Positions 45,678-54,789 of a stretch of DNA of 64,000 nt are shown in pieces. The stretch covers positions 43,789 to 107,788 of the forward strand of contig JAAHFN010000030.1 of the NCBI GenBank assembly GCA_010672965.1. The letters run 5' to 3'. A program made the translations under genes and the position numbers. A model generated the notes under the pieces. The model was not told the origin of the DNA and did not search any database. It saw only the letters and a list, made by a program, of their open reading frames with translations. The number at the start of each line of letters is the position of its first letter. Position 1 is the first letter of the stretch. Source of the DNA: Oscillatoria sp. SIO1A7. Lineage in GTDB: Bacteria; Cyanobacteriota; Cyanobacteriia; Cyanobacteriales; Laspinemataceae.

Positions 45678-45789
45678 AGGACTTACGCAAACTATCCATA
45701 TCTAGTATTTGTAGGGGCAATCCCCCCGCGATTCTCAGGGGCGATCGCGAAGCGATCGCCCCTATTCATAGACTCTATGCGTAAGTCCT
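45678..45789. mobile_element. MITE-like element, family A, copy 5
   Basis: Perfect 12-bp ends AGGACTTACGCA and TGCGTAAGTCCT. The interior has GTAGGGGCAATCCCCC and a GGGGCGATCGCGAAGCGATCGCCCC palindrome made of two HIP1 sites. Confidence 0.85.
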
Positions 45790-45913
45790 AAACCTACAAG
45801 GCGAGCCCAACAGCTTCTAGCTTAGCCAACGGACAGCGAGCTGGCACCCAATAGCTTTTAGCTGACTGCTGACTATAGCTATCTATATTAAGCTGCGCCA
45901 AGTCTATATATAT

Positions 45914-46053
45914 AGGGCTTGCTGAATAAACCTAAAAAGCCGGAGTGTCGGAGGTGTGGGAGGCCGCCTACGAGGTGTGTGCTGAAAGTTCTCTCTCCCC
46001 ACACTCCCCTCTCTCCCCACACTCCCCACACTCTGCCTTTTTCAGCAAACCCT
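45914..46053. mobile_element. MITE-like element, family G (AGGGCTTGCTGAATAAA ends)
   Basis: The left end AGGGCTTGCTGAATAAA and the right end TTTTTCAGCAAACCCT are inverted with few mismatches, flanked by TATAT on both sides. The inside holds CACACTCCCC repeats. A lone left end of the same type is seen at about 51676. Confidence 0.65.
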
Positions 46054-46090
46054 ATATAGTGTCTGTGGGTAAGTCCGCTCGATCGCAAAA

Positions 46091-46189
46091 ATGGCAAGTA
46101 AAATTTTGAGGCGACTCCTGGCAGTAATCTTAGTTGGAACGCTAGCATGGTTGTGGGTGCTGCTCAGTGCGACTCCAGTTTGGGGCTGA
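46091..46189 (+). CDS. Small hydrophobic peptide (32 residues)
   Basis: ATG at 46091 to TGA at 46187-46189 encodes MASKILRRLLAVILVGTLAW and a hydrophobic remainder ending SATPVWG. A basic start plus one membrane-length hydrophobic segment is typical of a small membrane protein or of a bare signal peptide. It lies between repeat elements upstream of rpoZ, on the same strand. It may be a small gene of its own or the 5' remnant of a secreted protein gene. I do not recognise the family. Confidence 0.4.
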   Translation: MASKILRRLLAVILVGTLAWLWVLLSATPVWG

Positions 46190-46314
46190 TATTAGCAGTA
46201 AGCAGTCAGCGGTCAGCAGTCAGCTTATGTCCTTGGCGCAGGCTGCGCCAACAGCACAAGTATTGGCTAGCCCAGGGCAAACATTAAATTGCCCTAAGCA
46301 AATATACTTAGTGT

Positions 46315-46320
46315 TATAAT
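46315..46320 (+). promoter_or_regulatory. Extended -10 promoter of rpoZ
   Basis: TGTTATAAT (TATAAT at 46315-46320) lies about 50 bp before the rpoZ ATG; TTGCCC at 46289-46294 is a poor, widely spaced -35 candidate. Confidence 0.5.
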
Positions 46321-46372
46321 GTCTCCAGTTGCCGTACCGATTTTTCTCTAAAAATTAACTGCAATATATTTT

Positions 46373-46597
46373 ATGTACAAGCGTACTTCGTCAAAAAATC
46401 CCAACGTAATGCACCGTGCCCAAGAGCTGGTCGAGGCCGCTTCCAATCGCTATCGAATTACGGTACAAGTGGCAAATCGGGCCAAGCGGCGGCGCAATGA
46501 AGATTTTGATAATGACGAGCAAACCGTGAAGCCGGTAATCCGCGCCATTATTGAGATGTCTGACGAACTCAATCAGCCGGAGCTGCTGGGAGATTAG
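46373..46597 (+). CDS. rpoZ: DNA-directed RNA polymerase omega subunit
   Basis: A 74-residue protein ([41 protein letters not shown] ... [15 protein letters not shown]) that matches the cyanobacterial omega subunit in length and sequence pattern. Omega helps to assemble the beta-prime subunit and influences sigma factor recruitment. It is followed on the same strand by the DUF1818 gene, an arrangement I believe is conserved in cyanobacteria. Confidence 0.93.
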   Translation: MYKRTSSKNPNVMHRAQELVEAASNRYRITVQVANRAKRRRNEDFDNDEQTVKPVIRAIIEMSDELNQPELLGD

Positions 46598-46776
46598 ATT
46601 AGGGTGTAGGGTGTGGGGTGTAGGGTGTGGGGGGTGTGGGGAACACAGAGAGGGAAGACAAGGGAGAAGGGGAAGACAAGGGAGAAATTATGAATTCCCT
46701 ACACCCTAATTTCCCCCACACCCTACACCCCACACCCTACACCCCACACCCTTCCCCACACCCTACCCGCAGAGCT
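46598..46776. repeat. Facing GGTGTAGGGTGTGGG and CACACCCTACACCCC repeats
   Basis: GGTGTAGGGTGTGGGG units at 46602-46646 face CCCACACCCTACACC units at 46707-46768, giving a long imperfect inverted repeat between rpoZ and the DUF1818 gene. Any readthrough transcript would form a strong stem here. Confidence 0.75.
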
Positions 46777-47142
46777 ATGGCCAAGATTCTCAAGCATGGA
46801 AATGGTTGGCGGTTGGGCTGGGACCCAGAGGCAGGCCAATTTAAAGGATTGGTTGGGGGGGATGAGTGGGCGATCGAGCTGACCGAAGCAGAGTTAGAGG
46901 ACTTTTGCCGCTTGCTGCTAAAGCTGGCCCAAACTATGAAGGAAATGGCTGGGGAGTTGATGGATGAAGAAAAAATTGCTTGCGAGATGGAAAGCGATCG
47001 CCTCTGGATGGAAGCAGAAGGCTATGCCGATGCCTTTTCCGTCCGCTTTATCCTCAATGGAGGTCGGCGCTGTGAGGCTGGCTGGCCCCCAGAAGTCGTA
47101 CCGGATTTGGTACAAGCCGCCGCAGTTTTAAAAGTTTTTTGA
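46777..47142 (+). CDS. DUF1818 family protein
   Basis: About 121 residues from the ATG at 46777 (MAKILKHGNGWRLGWDPEAGQFKGLVGGDEWAIELTEAELEDFCRLLLKLAQ). I choose this start because the 50 codons before it are translated repeat sequence. The protein is acidic with a helical middle and the C-terminal pattern FSVRFILNGGRRCEAGWPPEVVPDLVQAAAVLK, typical of the cyanobacteria- and plastid-wide DUF1818 family. The function is unknown. It follows rpoZ. Confidence 0.85.
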   Translation: MAKILKHGNGWRLGWDPEAGQFKGLVGGDEWAIELTEAELEDFCRLLLKLAQTMKEMAGELMDEEKIACEMESDRLWMEAEGYADAFSVRFILNGGRRCEAGWPPEVVPDLVQAAAVLKVF

Positions 47143-47191
47143 AAAAAGGGTTGCTTTTTTGCTCGAAGCGCGCTAGTATTATTAATATTGT

Positions 47192-47265
<74 letters not shown>

Positions 47266-47301
47266 CTTGGCAAAATAATAGCTTTTCAGCTTAGCCCGTT
47301 C

Positions 47302-47338
47302 AAAGGGAGCCGATTTTTTTCAGAAATCGGCTCCCTTT
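47302..47338 (+). terminator. Hairpin downstream of tRNA-Pro
   Basis: A perfect 15-bp stem (AAAGGGAGCCGATTT at 47302-47316 with 47324-47338) and a 7-nt loop follow the tRNA by 36 bp. It is a likely transcription end for the tRNA, although the T tract after it is weak. Confidence 0.6.
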
Positions 47339-47592
47339 GCGCTTATTTGGGTTTCTTGTATTGTGAGGTAGGTGTTGACTCTGATACCTCTGATACCAAC
47401 TCTGTATCAAGCTGATGAAGCTGCAACAAATAACGACCTTTATCCGCCGTTCGGGCGCTCGCCTGTCGTTGGCGATCGCCCGAACGGCGGATTGCATACA
47501 GCTTCATACAGAATTGGTCTGAGGCTTTTTCCCTAGTTTCCCTACGCCCCACACCCTACACCCCACACCCTAGGCGAACGGCCGGAAAGCCC

Positions 47593-49362
47593 CTACTGCT
47601 TACTGCTATAAAATTTTCTGGCCGCGCCTTCTCCACGGGGGTCGGCGGCTCCTTCTAAAAATCCGTCTTCGCTAACGACAATAAGATTGGCGTTGCTCCA
47701 ACCTTCTTTGATTTCTTTAATATCGTGTCCCCGACGCCGCAGATCGTCGAGGATCTCTGGAGGGAATTTTCCGCTTTCAACCCAAACGCTATCGGGGAAC
47801 CACTGGTGATGGAGGAGGGGTGTCGAGATTGCTGCCCGGGGGTCCAAATCGAAAACCAGTACGTTGAGGATTAGTCGCAAAACGGTGGTGATAATAGTGC
47901 TGCCTCCGGGAGAGCCTGCGGCCATGTGAAAGCGATCGCCTTGAGTAACAATAACCGGGGTCATGCTAGAAAGGGGAGTTTTCATAGGAGCGATCGCATT
48001 GGCATCGTTACCCAACAATCCGAACATATTGGGCAGATTAGCCGCTATGGCAAAATCGTCCATCTCGTTATTGAGCAAAATGCCCGTACCCGCTGCCACA
48101 ACTCCAGCTCCAAAGCCACCGTTAATCGTAAAAGTCAGGCTGACAACATTGCCATTTTCGTCCGCTACTGTTAAATGGCTGGTATCCTCGGACTCGCTTT
48201 GAAGCAAGCGTTGCAGAATTTCTCCATCCACCGGCTTCACTTCCTGGGAACTTCGAGCCCTTTCCATATCTATTTCCTGACGGCGGAGCTTTGCATACTC
48301 GGGACTGACGAGCTGCTCCACCGGCACTTTCACAAAGTCTGGGTCACCCAAATGGTCGGAACGGTCTGCATAAGCAATCCGCATCGCTTCGATTAACAAG
48401 TGCAGGGCATCAGCATTAGTATAGTTTTTGGCTAGGGATGAAAATGGTTCGCTATTGTTGGCGCTAATAATTTGCAAAATTTGTAAGAGATGAACGCCTC
48501 CCGATGACGGAGGCGGCATGGAGCAGATTTGGAATTCTAGGAAAAGGCCGCAGAGGGGTTCTCGCCATACTGGCTGGTAGGCTTTGAGATCTTCGAGGGA
48601 AATTAGTCCGCCGTTTTCGGCCATATCCCGCGCGATCGCCTGGGCAATTTCGCCGCTATAGAAGCTTTGCGGGTCGGCGGCAATTTGTTGCAAAGTTTTT
48701 GCTAAGTCTTTTTGAATTAGGCGATCGCCTGCCTCGTACATCTCCCCGTCTTTGCTAAAAATAGCTCGCGCTGCAGCATTTGATTGCAAAACCTCCTGCC
48801 GTCGCCGCGCCGATCTCTCGTATCTTTCCCCCACCAAAAACCCTCCCTCGGCAAAGCGAATAGCCGGTTCTAGGGTTGCTTGCCAAGGAAGCTTGCCATA
48901 CTGCTGCTGTATTTCATAAAGTCCCGCAACCGTTCCGGGCACTCCCGCTGCCAAATGACCGTCCAGACTTGCCCTCGGTATCGGCTCGCCCTTCTCGTCT
49001 AAGTACATATCTCGGCTTGCCCCCATTGGCGCTCGTTCCCGAAAATCCAAAGCGCGAATTTCTCCAGTTTCCGAGAGGCGCAGCAGCAAAAATCCCCCGC
49101 CGCCAATTCCCGCAGAAAAAGGCTCTACTACAGAAATCGCAAATGCGGTTGCCACTGCTGCATCCACTACATTGCCACCTTGTTCCAGCATTTGTACGCC
49201 AGCATCGCTAGCCAGAGGATCGGCGGAAACAACCATAGCCTGCTTGCGACTATCCTGGTATTGTAAAGATGGAATCGATGTCCTATCTGCTTTACTGCAG
49301 CCGACTAGAGTAAGGGCAAGATAAATTATCGGGAATAGATGGGATATATGTCTTGTTGGCAC
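47593..49362 (-). CDS. ggt: Gamma-glutamyltransferase, lipoprotein-type
   Basis: A 589-residue autoprocessing enzyme that cleaves glutathione and other gamma-glutamyl compounds outside the cytoplasm. A lipoprotein signal is seen (LFPIIYLALTLVGC, lipobox LVGC), so the enzyme is probably lipid-anchored. The large-subunit motif GGNVVDAAVATAFAISVVEPFSAGIGGGGFLLLR is present. The catalytic threonine of the small subunit is T394 in DTSHLTVADENGNVVSLT, followed by NNEMDDF and the glycine-rich AAGSPGGSTIITTVLRLI oxyanion region. All are intact. The C-terminus is DPRGEGAARKFYS. Confidence 0.94.
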   Translation of the reverse strand: MPTRHISHLFPIIYLALTLVGCSKADRTSIPSLQYQDSRKQAMVVSADPLASDAGVQMLEQGGNVVDAAVATAFAISVVEPFSAGIGGGGFLLLRLSETGEIRALDFRERAPMGASRDMYLDEKGEPIPRASLDGHLAAGVPGTVAGLYEIQQQYGKLPWQATLEPAIRFAEGGFLVGERYERSARRRQEVLQSNAAARAIFSKDGEMYEAGDRLIQKDLAKTLQQIAADPQSFYSGEIAQAIARDMAENGGLISLEDLKAYQPVWREPLCGLFLEFQICSMPPPSSGGVHLLQILQIISANNSEPFSSLAKNYTNADALHLLIEAMRIAYADRSDHLGDPDFVKVPVEQLVSPEYAKLRRQEIDMERARSSQEVKPVDGEILQRLLQSESEDTSHLTVADENGNVVSLTFTINGGFGAGVVAAGTGILLNNEMDDFAIAANLPNMFGLLGNDANAIAPMKTPLSSMTPVIVTQGDRFHMAAGSPGGSTIITTVLRLILNVLVFDLDPRAAISTPLLHHQWFPDSVWVESGKFPPEILDDLRRRGHDIKEIKEGWSNANLIVVSEDGFLEGAADPRGEGAARKFYSSKQ

Positions 49363-49584
49363 GGCTATAAAATTTTTAGTTTCTATAGTAGTTAATCTAA
49401 ATCATTCATGTCAAAAACTGTAGGGGCAATCTCCCTGTGGTTGCCCCGTGGTTGCCCCGTGGCTGCCCCGGTGCGATCTGGGGCAGGGGAGCTTTCGGAG
49501 CAGGGGAGCAAGTTAATTTCCGCCTTCCCCCCAAGTCCCCAAGTCCCCAAGTCCCCAAGTCCCCCTTGCCTCTTATGATGCCCA

Positions 49585-49895
49585 ATGCCCGATGCGAACA
49601 TGCCCAATGCCCAAAGAAGGGTGTGGGGTGTGGGGTGTAGGGAATGGTGTAGGGAGTTAATAATTTCTCCCAAGTCTTCTTCTTCTCCCAAGCCTTCCCC
49701 ACACCCTACACCCTACACCCTAATTCGCGAGCCAAATGCCCGATGCGAACATGCCCAATGCCCAAAGAAGGGTGTGGGGTGTGGGGTGTGGGGTGTAGGG
49801 AATGGTGTAGGGAGTTAATAATTTCTCCCAAGTCTTCTTCTTCTCCCAAGCCTCCCCACACCCCACACCCTACACCCTACACCCTAATTCGCGAG
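49585..49895. repeat. Direct tandem duplication of a roughly 155-bp mosaic repeat
   Basis: The block starting GCGAACATGCCCAATGCCCAAAG and ending CACCCTAATTCGCGAGCC occurs twice in succession (about 49590-49735 and 49744-49895) with near identity. Unit ends contain GGTGTGGGGTGTAGGG and CACACCCTACACCC arms. The 49363-49931 spacer also contains GTAGGGGCAATCTCCC/CCCCGTGGTTGCC arms (49422-49480) and no gene. Confidence 0.8.
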
Positions 49896-49931
49896 CCCAA
49901 TTCCGCTCTTCCGCTCTTCCGCTCTTCCCAA

Positions 49932-51104
49932 TTAACGTTGCAAGCTGCGCGGGTCGAGAGCATCTCGGAGACCGTCGCCCAGTAGGTTAAAGGAAAGAAC
50001 TGTAAGAATAATCATTAATGCTGGCGGCCAGACTAGCCAGGGATGAAGTACCAAAATAGAAGCATTCGTAGCCAAAGCGAGCATATTTCCCCAAGAAGGA
50101 TCCGGCTGCTGGATGCCGAGGCCAATCAGGCTCAGAACCGACTCCGCTAGAATAAATCCAGGGACGGATAGGGTGGCAGAAATAACAATATAGCTGGCAG
50201 TTTGTGGCAAGACGTGGCGAATAATAATATAAAAAGGTTTGGCTCCCATAGTGCGGGCGGCCTGGACGAATTCCTGCTGTTTAATAGATAGCACTTGACC
50301 GCGAATTACTCGGGCTAGTCCAGCCCAGCTCACAAAAGAAGTAATCATCACGATTAAGATAAAACGCTGGGTGCTGCTGAGTCCGGCGGGAAGTACGGCG
50401 GCTAGGGCGACTAAGAGGTAGATGCCGGGAATGGTCATTAGCACTTCTACAAAGCGCATTAAAATAGTGTCGATGAAACCGCCAAAATAGCCGGAAATTC
50501 CCCCTACTATCATGCCGAGGGGAAAGGAAATAGTAATGCCGACTAGACCGATGAAGAGACTGATGCGACCTCCATGTACTAGGCGAGAGAATTGGTCGCG
50601 AGCCTGATCGTCGGTGCCAAGAACGTTGACTGTAGCTTCGCCGGTGGTGCTGCCGAAGAGGTGGCGATCGCAGGGTATTCCCGGGAATATTTCTAGTCCT
50701 TTCCACTTGTTAGGCCACAAGATAGGAATCCGTCCTAACCTTACTAGCGTCCAACTTCCTTCGGCAGGTACGGGGAGGACAATCTGAAAGAGATAGTATT
50801 CTGGCCCTTTAACAAATAGGCCGACAGGGGCGGGGTTGTCTTTGTCTTCTTTGAGGAGGCGATCGCCTGTTTTCCGGTCAACTGGCCCAAGAGTCGTGGG
50901 ATAGACGTGCGGCCCAATAAACTGCCCTTCCTGGTTGCGCCAATATATCTGAGTCGGCGGTAGCAGGCCGCCATTTGGCTGCTGCTCGTAGGGACTGTAA
51001 GGAGCCACAAAGTCAGCGCCTACAACTGTTATATAAAAGACGAGCAACAATAGCGCCCCAAACTGAGCCAAGCCATTTTTTTTAAGTTTTTGCCACCAGT
51101 TCAT
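49932..51104 (-). CDS. ABC transporter permease of the peptide/nickel (DppC/OppC) type
   Basis: A 390-residue permease. One N-terminal span (about 15-33) is followed by an unusually long extracytoplasmic segment of about 130 residues (PYEQQPNGGLLPPTQIYWRNQEGQFIGPHVY ...), then five spans. The ABC permease interaction loop reads EFVQAARTMGAKPFYIIIRHVLPQ (EAA motif), and the family end is LLGDGLRDALDPRSLQR. It pairs in the family with a DppB-type permease and two ATPases, none of which is encoded next to it, so the transporter is presumably assembled from scattered genes. The substrate is unknown. Confidence 0.9.
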   Translation of the reverse strand: MNWWQKLKKNGLAQFGALLLLVFYITVVGADFVAPYSPYEQQPNGGLLPPTQIYWRNQEGQFIGPHVYPTTLGPVDRKTGDRLLKEDKDNPAPVGLFVKGPEYYLFQIVLPVPAEGSWTLVRLGRIPILWPNKWKGLEIFPGIPCDRHLFGSTTGEATVNVLGTDDQARDQFSRLVHGGRISLFIGLVGITISFPLGMIVGGISGYFGGFIDTILMRFVEVLMTIPGIYLLVALAAVLPAGLSSTQRFILIVMITSFVSWAGLARVIRGQVLSIKQQEFVQAARTMGAKPFYIIIRHVLPQTASYIVISATLSVPGFILAESVLSLIGLGIQQPDPSWGNMLALATNASILVLHPWLVWPPALMIILTVLSFNLLGDGLRDALDPRSLQR

Positions 51105-51437
51105 AGAAAAATTTATAAGTTAAGTGCCAAAGAGCGGAAATGGAAAAACCCGTTTGGGGTTTACTCCGAGATAGGGCAAATACAACCGCACCGGCTATGA
51201 GAATAGCGAGAATATACCTATAGCTCTCATATCTTAGCGCCCAGGAGCAGCACTGACAAAGCGATCGCCAGGGATAGGCTAGGGTGTGGGGTCTGGGGTG
51301 CTCTTGTGTAGGGAAACTTCGAGCCGCGATCGCAGGGGACAGAGCGATCGAGTTAAGTTTTGTAACAAAAAGTTGACTCTCCAGTAGGCTGGAGACTTTA
51401 GCCTGGAATTGTAAAGGTCGCAAGACTTACGGGGCAT

Positions 51438-51640
51438 TGGGCATTGGGCCCCTACGCCCCGGAGGGCGGGCTACGCCTACGACAGGCTCAGGATAAAATT
51501 GGGCATTGGGCCCCTACGCCCCGGAGGGCGGGCTACGCCTACGACAGGCTCAGGATAAAATTGGGCATTGGGCCCCTACGCCCCGGAGGGCGGGCTACGC
51601 CTACGACTCCGCTCAGGATAAAATTGGGCATTGGGCAGAG
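51438..51640. repeat. 62-bp tandem repeat, three copies and a partial
   Basis: Units begin at about 51439, 51501 and 51563 with GGGCATTGGGCCCCTACGCC and end GGCTCAGGATAAAATT; the third has CTCCGCTCAGG for CAGGCTCAGG. The unit core GGCTACGCCTACGAC is shared with the array at 59.2 kb. Upstream, the 51105-51437 spacer has no gene. Confidence 0.85.
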
Positions 51641-51832
51641 ATGGGGAAGGGTGGGAAGGGTGGGAGGTGTGGGAAGGGCTTGCTGAATAAATTTTTGGGG
51701 GGTATCCAGAGGGTGTAGGGGCGACAGCATTCCCGAGACAGTTTTTTTTTATTAAAAAAATTATTGTATTGGAATGCTTCGCCCCAGAAACGTATGCCGC
51801 CTACCGATCGCTTCAAAAAAGCCAACCCTATC

Positions 51833-51977
51833 TATAGCGGTTCTCAAATTGATGTGAGGTGCCTGGGGGATGCAATATCCCAATATGAGAATCCCCGTTA
51901 TACAGCAGAGATAGTCGCTCGCGATGCTGTCGCCCCTACGTTTTTGTTAATTACACTTATTTGAGAAAAGCTGTATA
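51833..51977. mobile_element. MITE-like element, family E, copy 2
   Basis: The ends are TATAGCGGTTCTCAAA and TTTGAGAAAAGCTGTATA. The inside shares GATGTGAGGTGCCTGGGG and GCTGTCGCCCCTAC with copies 1 and 3. It lies upstream of copA. Confidence 0.75.
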
Positions 51978-52029
51978 TTTTTTTCTCCATAAATTCTGGA
52001 TAAATTGAACGCCGTTGGGGGGGTTCGTT

Positions 52030-54297
52030 ATGGAAACAATCAATCTGCGATTAAAAGGCATGGGTTGTGCCGCTTGTGCCAATAAAATTGAAAATGTCAT
52101 TCAGGAACTATCTGGGGTCGGCGACTGTAGCGTAAACTTTGCTCTGGAAATAGCCAAAGTTGACTACAATCCCCAGCAAGCAAGTCTTAAAACTATCCAG
52201 GAAGCAGTAGCTGATGCCGGTTACGGTGCGGAACCGCTACAAGAAATAGCTGCCGGTGGAGAAGATAGGGAGAAAGCGGCTCGGGAAGCAGAACAAAAAG
52301 AGCTAAAAAGCAAAGTAGTTTTTGGCAGCATTATCAGCCTAGTGCTAGTCATTGGTTCCCTACCAGCTATGACCGGCCTGCATATACCGTTCCTGCCGGT
52401 TTGGTTGCATAACCCGATAGTGCAGCTCGTCTTGAGTACGCCGGTAATGGTTTGGTGCGGCCAAAGCTTTTTTGTTGGTGCTTGGAAATCTTTGCAGCGC
52501 CAGACTGCGGATATGAATAGCTTGGTAGCGCTGGGTACTGGTGCCGCTTACTCGTATTCTCTAGTTGCCACTTTTTTTCCGATATTTTTTCTCGATCGCG
52601 GTCTTGAAGTGCAGGTTTATTACGAACCAGCAGCAGTAATTATCACCCTGATTCTCTTGGGCAGATTCTTGGAAAGTAGGGCTCGGGGGCAAACTTCCGA
52701 GGCTATTAGAAAGCTGATGGGGTTGCAAGCGAAGACCGCTCGGGCGATTCGCAACGGCCGGGAAATAGACCTGCCTATAGAAGAAGTGCAATTGGGGGAT
52801 ATTATCCTAGTGCGTCCGGGAGAAAAGATTCCAACCGATGGCGAAGTAGTTGAGGGTTCTTCGACGGTGGATGAAGCAATGGTGACAGGAGAGCCGGTGC
52901 CGGTGCAGAAGCAAGCGGGGGATGAGGTTATCGGAGCAACGCTTAATAAAACCGGCAGTTTTAAGTTTCGCGCCTCGCGAGTCGGCAAGGATACGGTCTT
53001 AGCCCAAATTGTTAAGTTGGTGCAAGATGCCCAAGGGAGCAAAGCGCCGATTCAGAAACTGGCCGATCGCATAACCGCATGGTTTGTGCCCGGGGTTATT
53101 GCTATAGCGATCGCCACTTTCATTATTTGGTTTAATTTCACCGGCAATATAACTCTGGCTACGATTACTTCAGTTGGCGTTTTGATTATCGCCTGTCCCT
53201 GCGCCCTGGGCTTGGCAACTCCTACTTCTATTATGGTGGGAACTGGCAAGGGCGCAGAAAACGGTGTTTTAATTAAGGGCGCTGACAGTTTGGAACTGGC
53301 GCATAAACTTCAGACAATAGTTTTGGATAAGACCGGGACGATTACCCAAGGCAAACCGAGCGTTACTAATTATGCTACGGTGCGGGGAACTGCCGATAAT
53401 AACGAACTGGAACTTTTGCGGTTGGCAGCAGCTTTGGAGGGAAAGTCCGAACATCCTTTGGCGGAGGCAATAGTTCAGTATGCTCGCTCTCAGGGGCTGG
53501 AAGAGTCGCTGCCAGAAGTGGAAAATTTTGAAGCTGTTCCTGGTATGGGCGTTCGGGGTATTGTTTGCGATCGCCTTACTAGCTGCGATCGCTTAGTCCA
53601 AATTGGCACCAAGCGCTGGATGGATGAGTTGGGAATTGATACCGAAGCTCTGGAATCTCAAGGGCAAGCTTGGCAAGCAGAGGCAAAAACTACTGCTTGG
53701 ATTGCGGTGGATGGAAAGATTGAGGGATTATTGGCGATCGCCGATGCTATTAAAGAGCGTTCCCCTGAAGCAGTGCGGCAGTTACAAAAAATGGGATTGG
53801 AAGTCGTGATGCTGACGGGAGATAATAGGCAAACTGCGGAGGCGATCGCTCGCGAAGTTGGTATCGAGCGCGTTTTTGCCGAAGTCCACCCCGACCAAAA
53901 AGTAGAGCGAGTCAAAGCCCTGCAATCGGAAAATAAAATTGTGGCGATGGTAGGAGATGGTATTAATGACGCTCCCGCCCTAGCTCAGGCGGATGTTGGT
54001 ATGGCGATTGGTACGGGAACTGATGTGGCGATCGCTGCTAGCGATATTACCCTAATTTCTGGAGACCTGCGCGGTATCGTTACTGCCATCCAGCTCAGCC
54101 GTGCCACTATGAAAAATATTCGCCAAAATCTTTTCTTTGCCTATATTTATAATGTTCTTGCCATTCCCATTGCCGCCGGAATTCTCTATCCTATTTTTGG
54201 CTGGCTTCTCAATCCGATAATTGCCGGAGCCGCAATGGCATTTAGTTCCGTCTCTGTAGTCACCAATGCCCTGCGCTTGCGCAACTTCCAACCTTAG
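52030..54297 (+). CDS. copA: Copper-translocating P1B-type ATPase
   Basis: About 755 residues from the ATG at 52030 ([21 protein letters not shown]); an ATG five codons earlier is less likely. One N-terminal heavy-metal-associated domain with GMGCAACA, then the P1B ATPase core: actuator motif [13 protein letters not shown], the metal-binding CPC in [15 protein letters not shown], phosphorylation site DKTGTIT, the SEHPLAEAI nucleotide-binding motif, MLTGDN and [22 protein letters not shown]. Eight membrane spans are expected. In cyanobacteria CtaA and PacS of this family carry copper to plastocyanin and cytochrome oxidase. The TAG stop is also the first bases of a MITE-like element (54296). 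Confidence 0.95.
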   Translation: METINLRLKGMGCAACANKIENVIQELSGVGDCSVNFALEIAKVDYNPQQASLKTIQEAVADAGYGAEPLQEIAAGGEDREKAAREAEQKELKSKVVFGSIISLVLVIGSLPAMTGLHIPFLPVWLHNPIVQLVLSTPVMVWCGQSFFVGAWKSLQRQTADMNSLVALGTGAAYSYSLVATFFPIFFLDRGLEVQVYYEPAAVIITLILLGRFLESRARGQTSEAIRKLMGLQAKTARAIRNGREIDLPIEEVQLGDIILVRPGEKIPTDGEVVEGSSTVDEAMVTGEPVPVQKQAGDEVIGATLNKTGSFKFRASRVGKDTVLAQIVKLVQDAQGSKAPIQKLADRITAWFVPGVIAIAIATFIIWFNFTGNITLATITSVGVLIIACPCALGLATPTSIMVGTGKGAENGVLIKGADSLELAHKLQTIVLDKTGTITQGKPSVTNYATVRGTADNNELELLRLAAALEGKSEHPLAEAIVQYARSQGLEESLPEVENFEAVPGMGVRGIVCDRLTSCDRLVQIGTKRWMDELGIDTEALESQGQAWQAEAKTTAWIAVDGKIEGLLAIADAIKERSPEAVRQLQKMGLEVVMLTGDNRQTAEAIAREVGIERVFAEVHPDQKVERVKALQSENKIVAMVGDGINDAPALAQADVGMAIGTGTDVAIAASDITLISGDLRGIVTAIQLSRATMKNIRQNLFFAYIYNVLAIPIAAGILYPIFGWLLNPIIAGAAMAFSSVSVVTNALRLRNFQP

Positions 54298-54405
54298 GAC
54301 TTACGCAACGGCACTACGGGGAGGGGCGAGAGCAACGCTCTCCCTTCGGTGCGCGGGGGGATTGCCCCTACAAATACGCTTATATGGACAGGCAAGCGTA
54401 AGTCC
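54296..54405. mobile_element. MITE-like element, family A, copy 6
   Basis: The left end AGGACTTACGCA overlaps the copA stop codon (TTAGGAC); the right end is AGCGTAAGTCC. The inside contains a GGAGGGGCGAGAGCAACG segment and GGGGATTGCCCCTAC. Confidence 0.75.
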
Positions 54406-54417
54406 CGATCTTAATAT

Positions 54418-54524
54418 GAGGCTTGCCGTTAGGAGCGCGCGAGATTGTCGCTCATGATGCTGTCGCCCCTACTTTTATAGGGTCCTATCGTTTATTACAC
54501 TTATTTGAGAAACGCTATATATAT
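54418..54524. mobile_element. Partial family E element, copy 3
   Basis: The right half is present: GATGCTGTCGCCCCTAC and TTACACTTATTTGAGAAACGCTATA match copy 2; the left end is missing or diverged. Confidence 0.5.
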
Positions 54525-54789
54525 AGAGTCCGAGCCGACAAAATGCGTAAGGAATTTTCCCCAGACCGCTCGCAGCCGCTCGCAGGCCCACAAATAATGC
54601 AGGCTTGGCGAGGGACCTGCTGTAAGATCGGGCTATACAAAAATGCAGAGGGTGCAGAAAAAGCGGAAAGTCCAGAAAATTTCTGCTTCAAACGTTGGAA
54701 TTCGAGCAAAATGCTGCTAAGATATCTTTATAGCTCCTTAGAAGGGGGCAAAAATAAGGGCCGCTAAGCGCGACCCGCCTGAACAGACT

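Noticed and set aside
46627..46776. N-terminal extension of the DUF1818 protein from 46627
   Set aside because: Encoded by the CACACCCTAC repeat; the family begins at the ATG at 46777.
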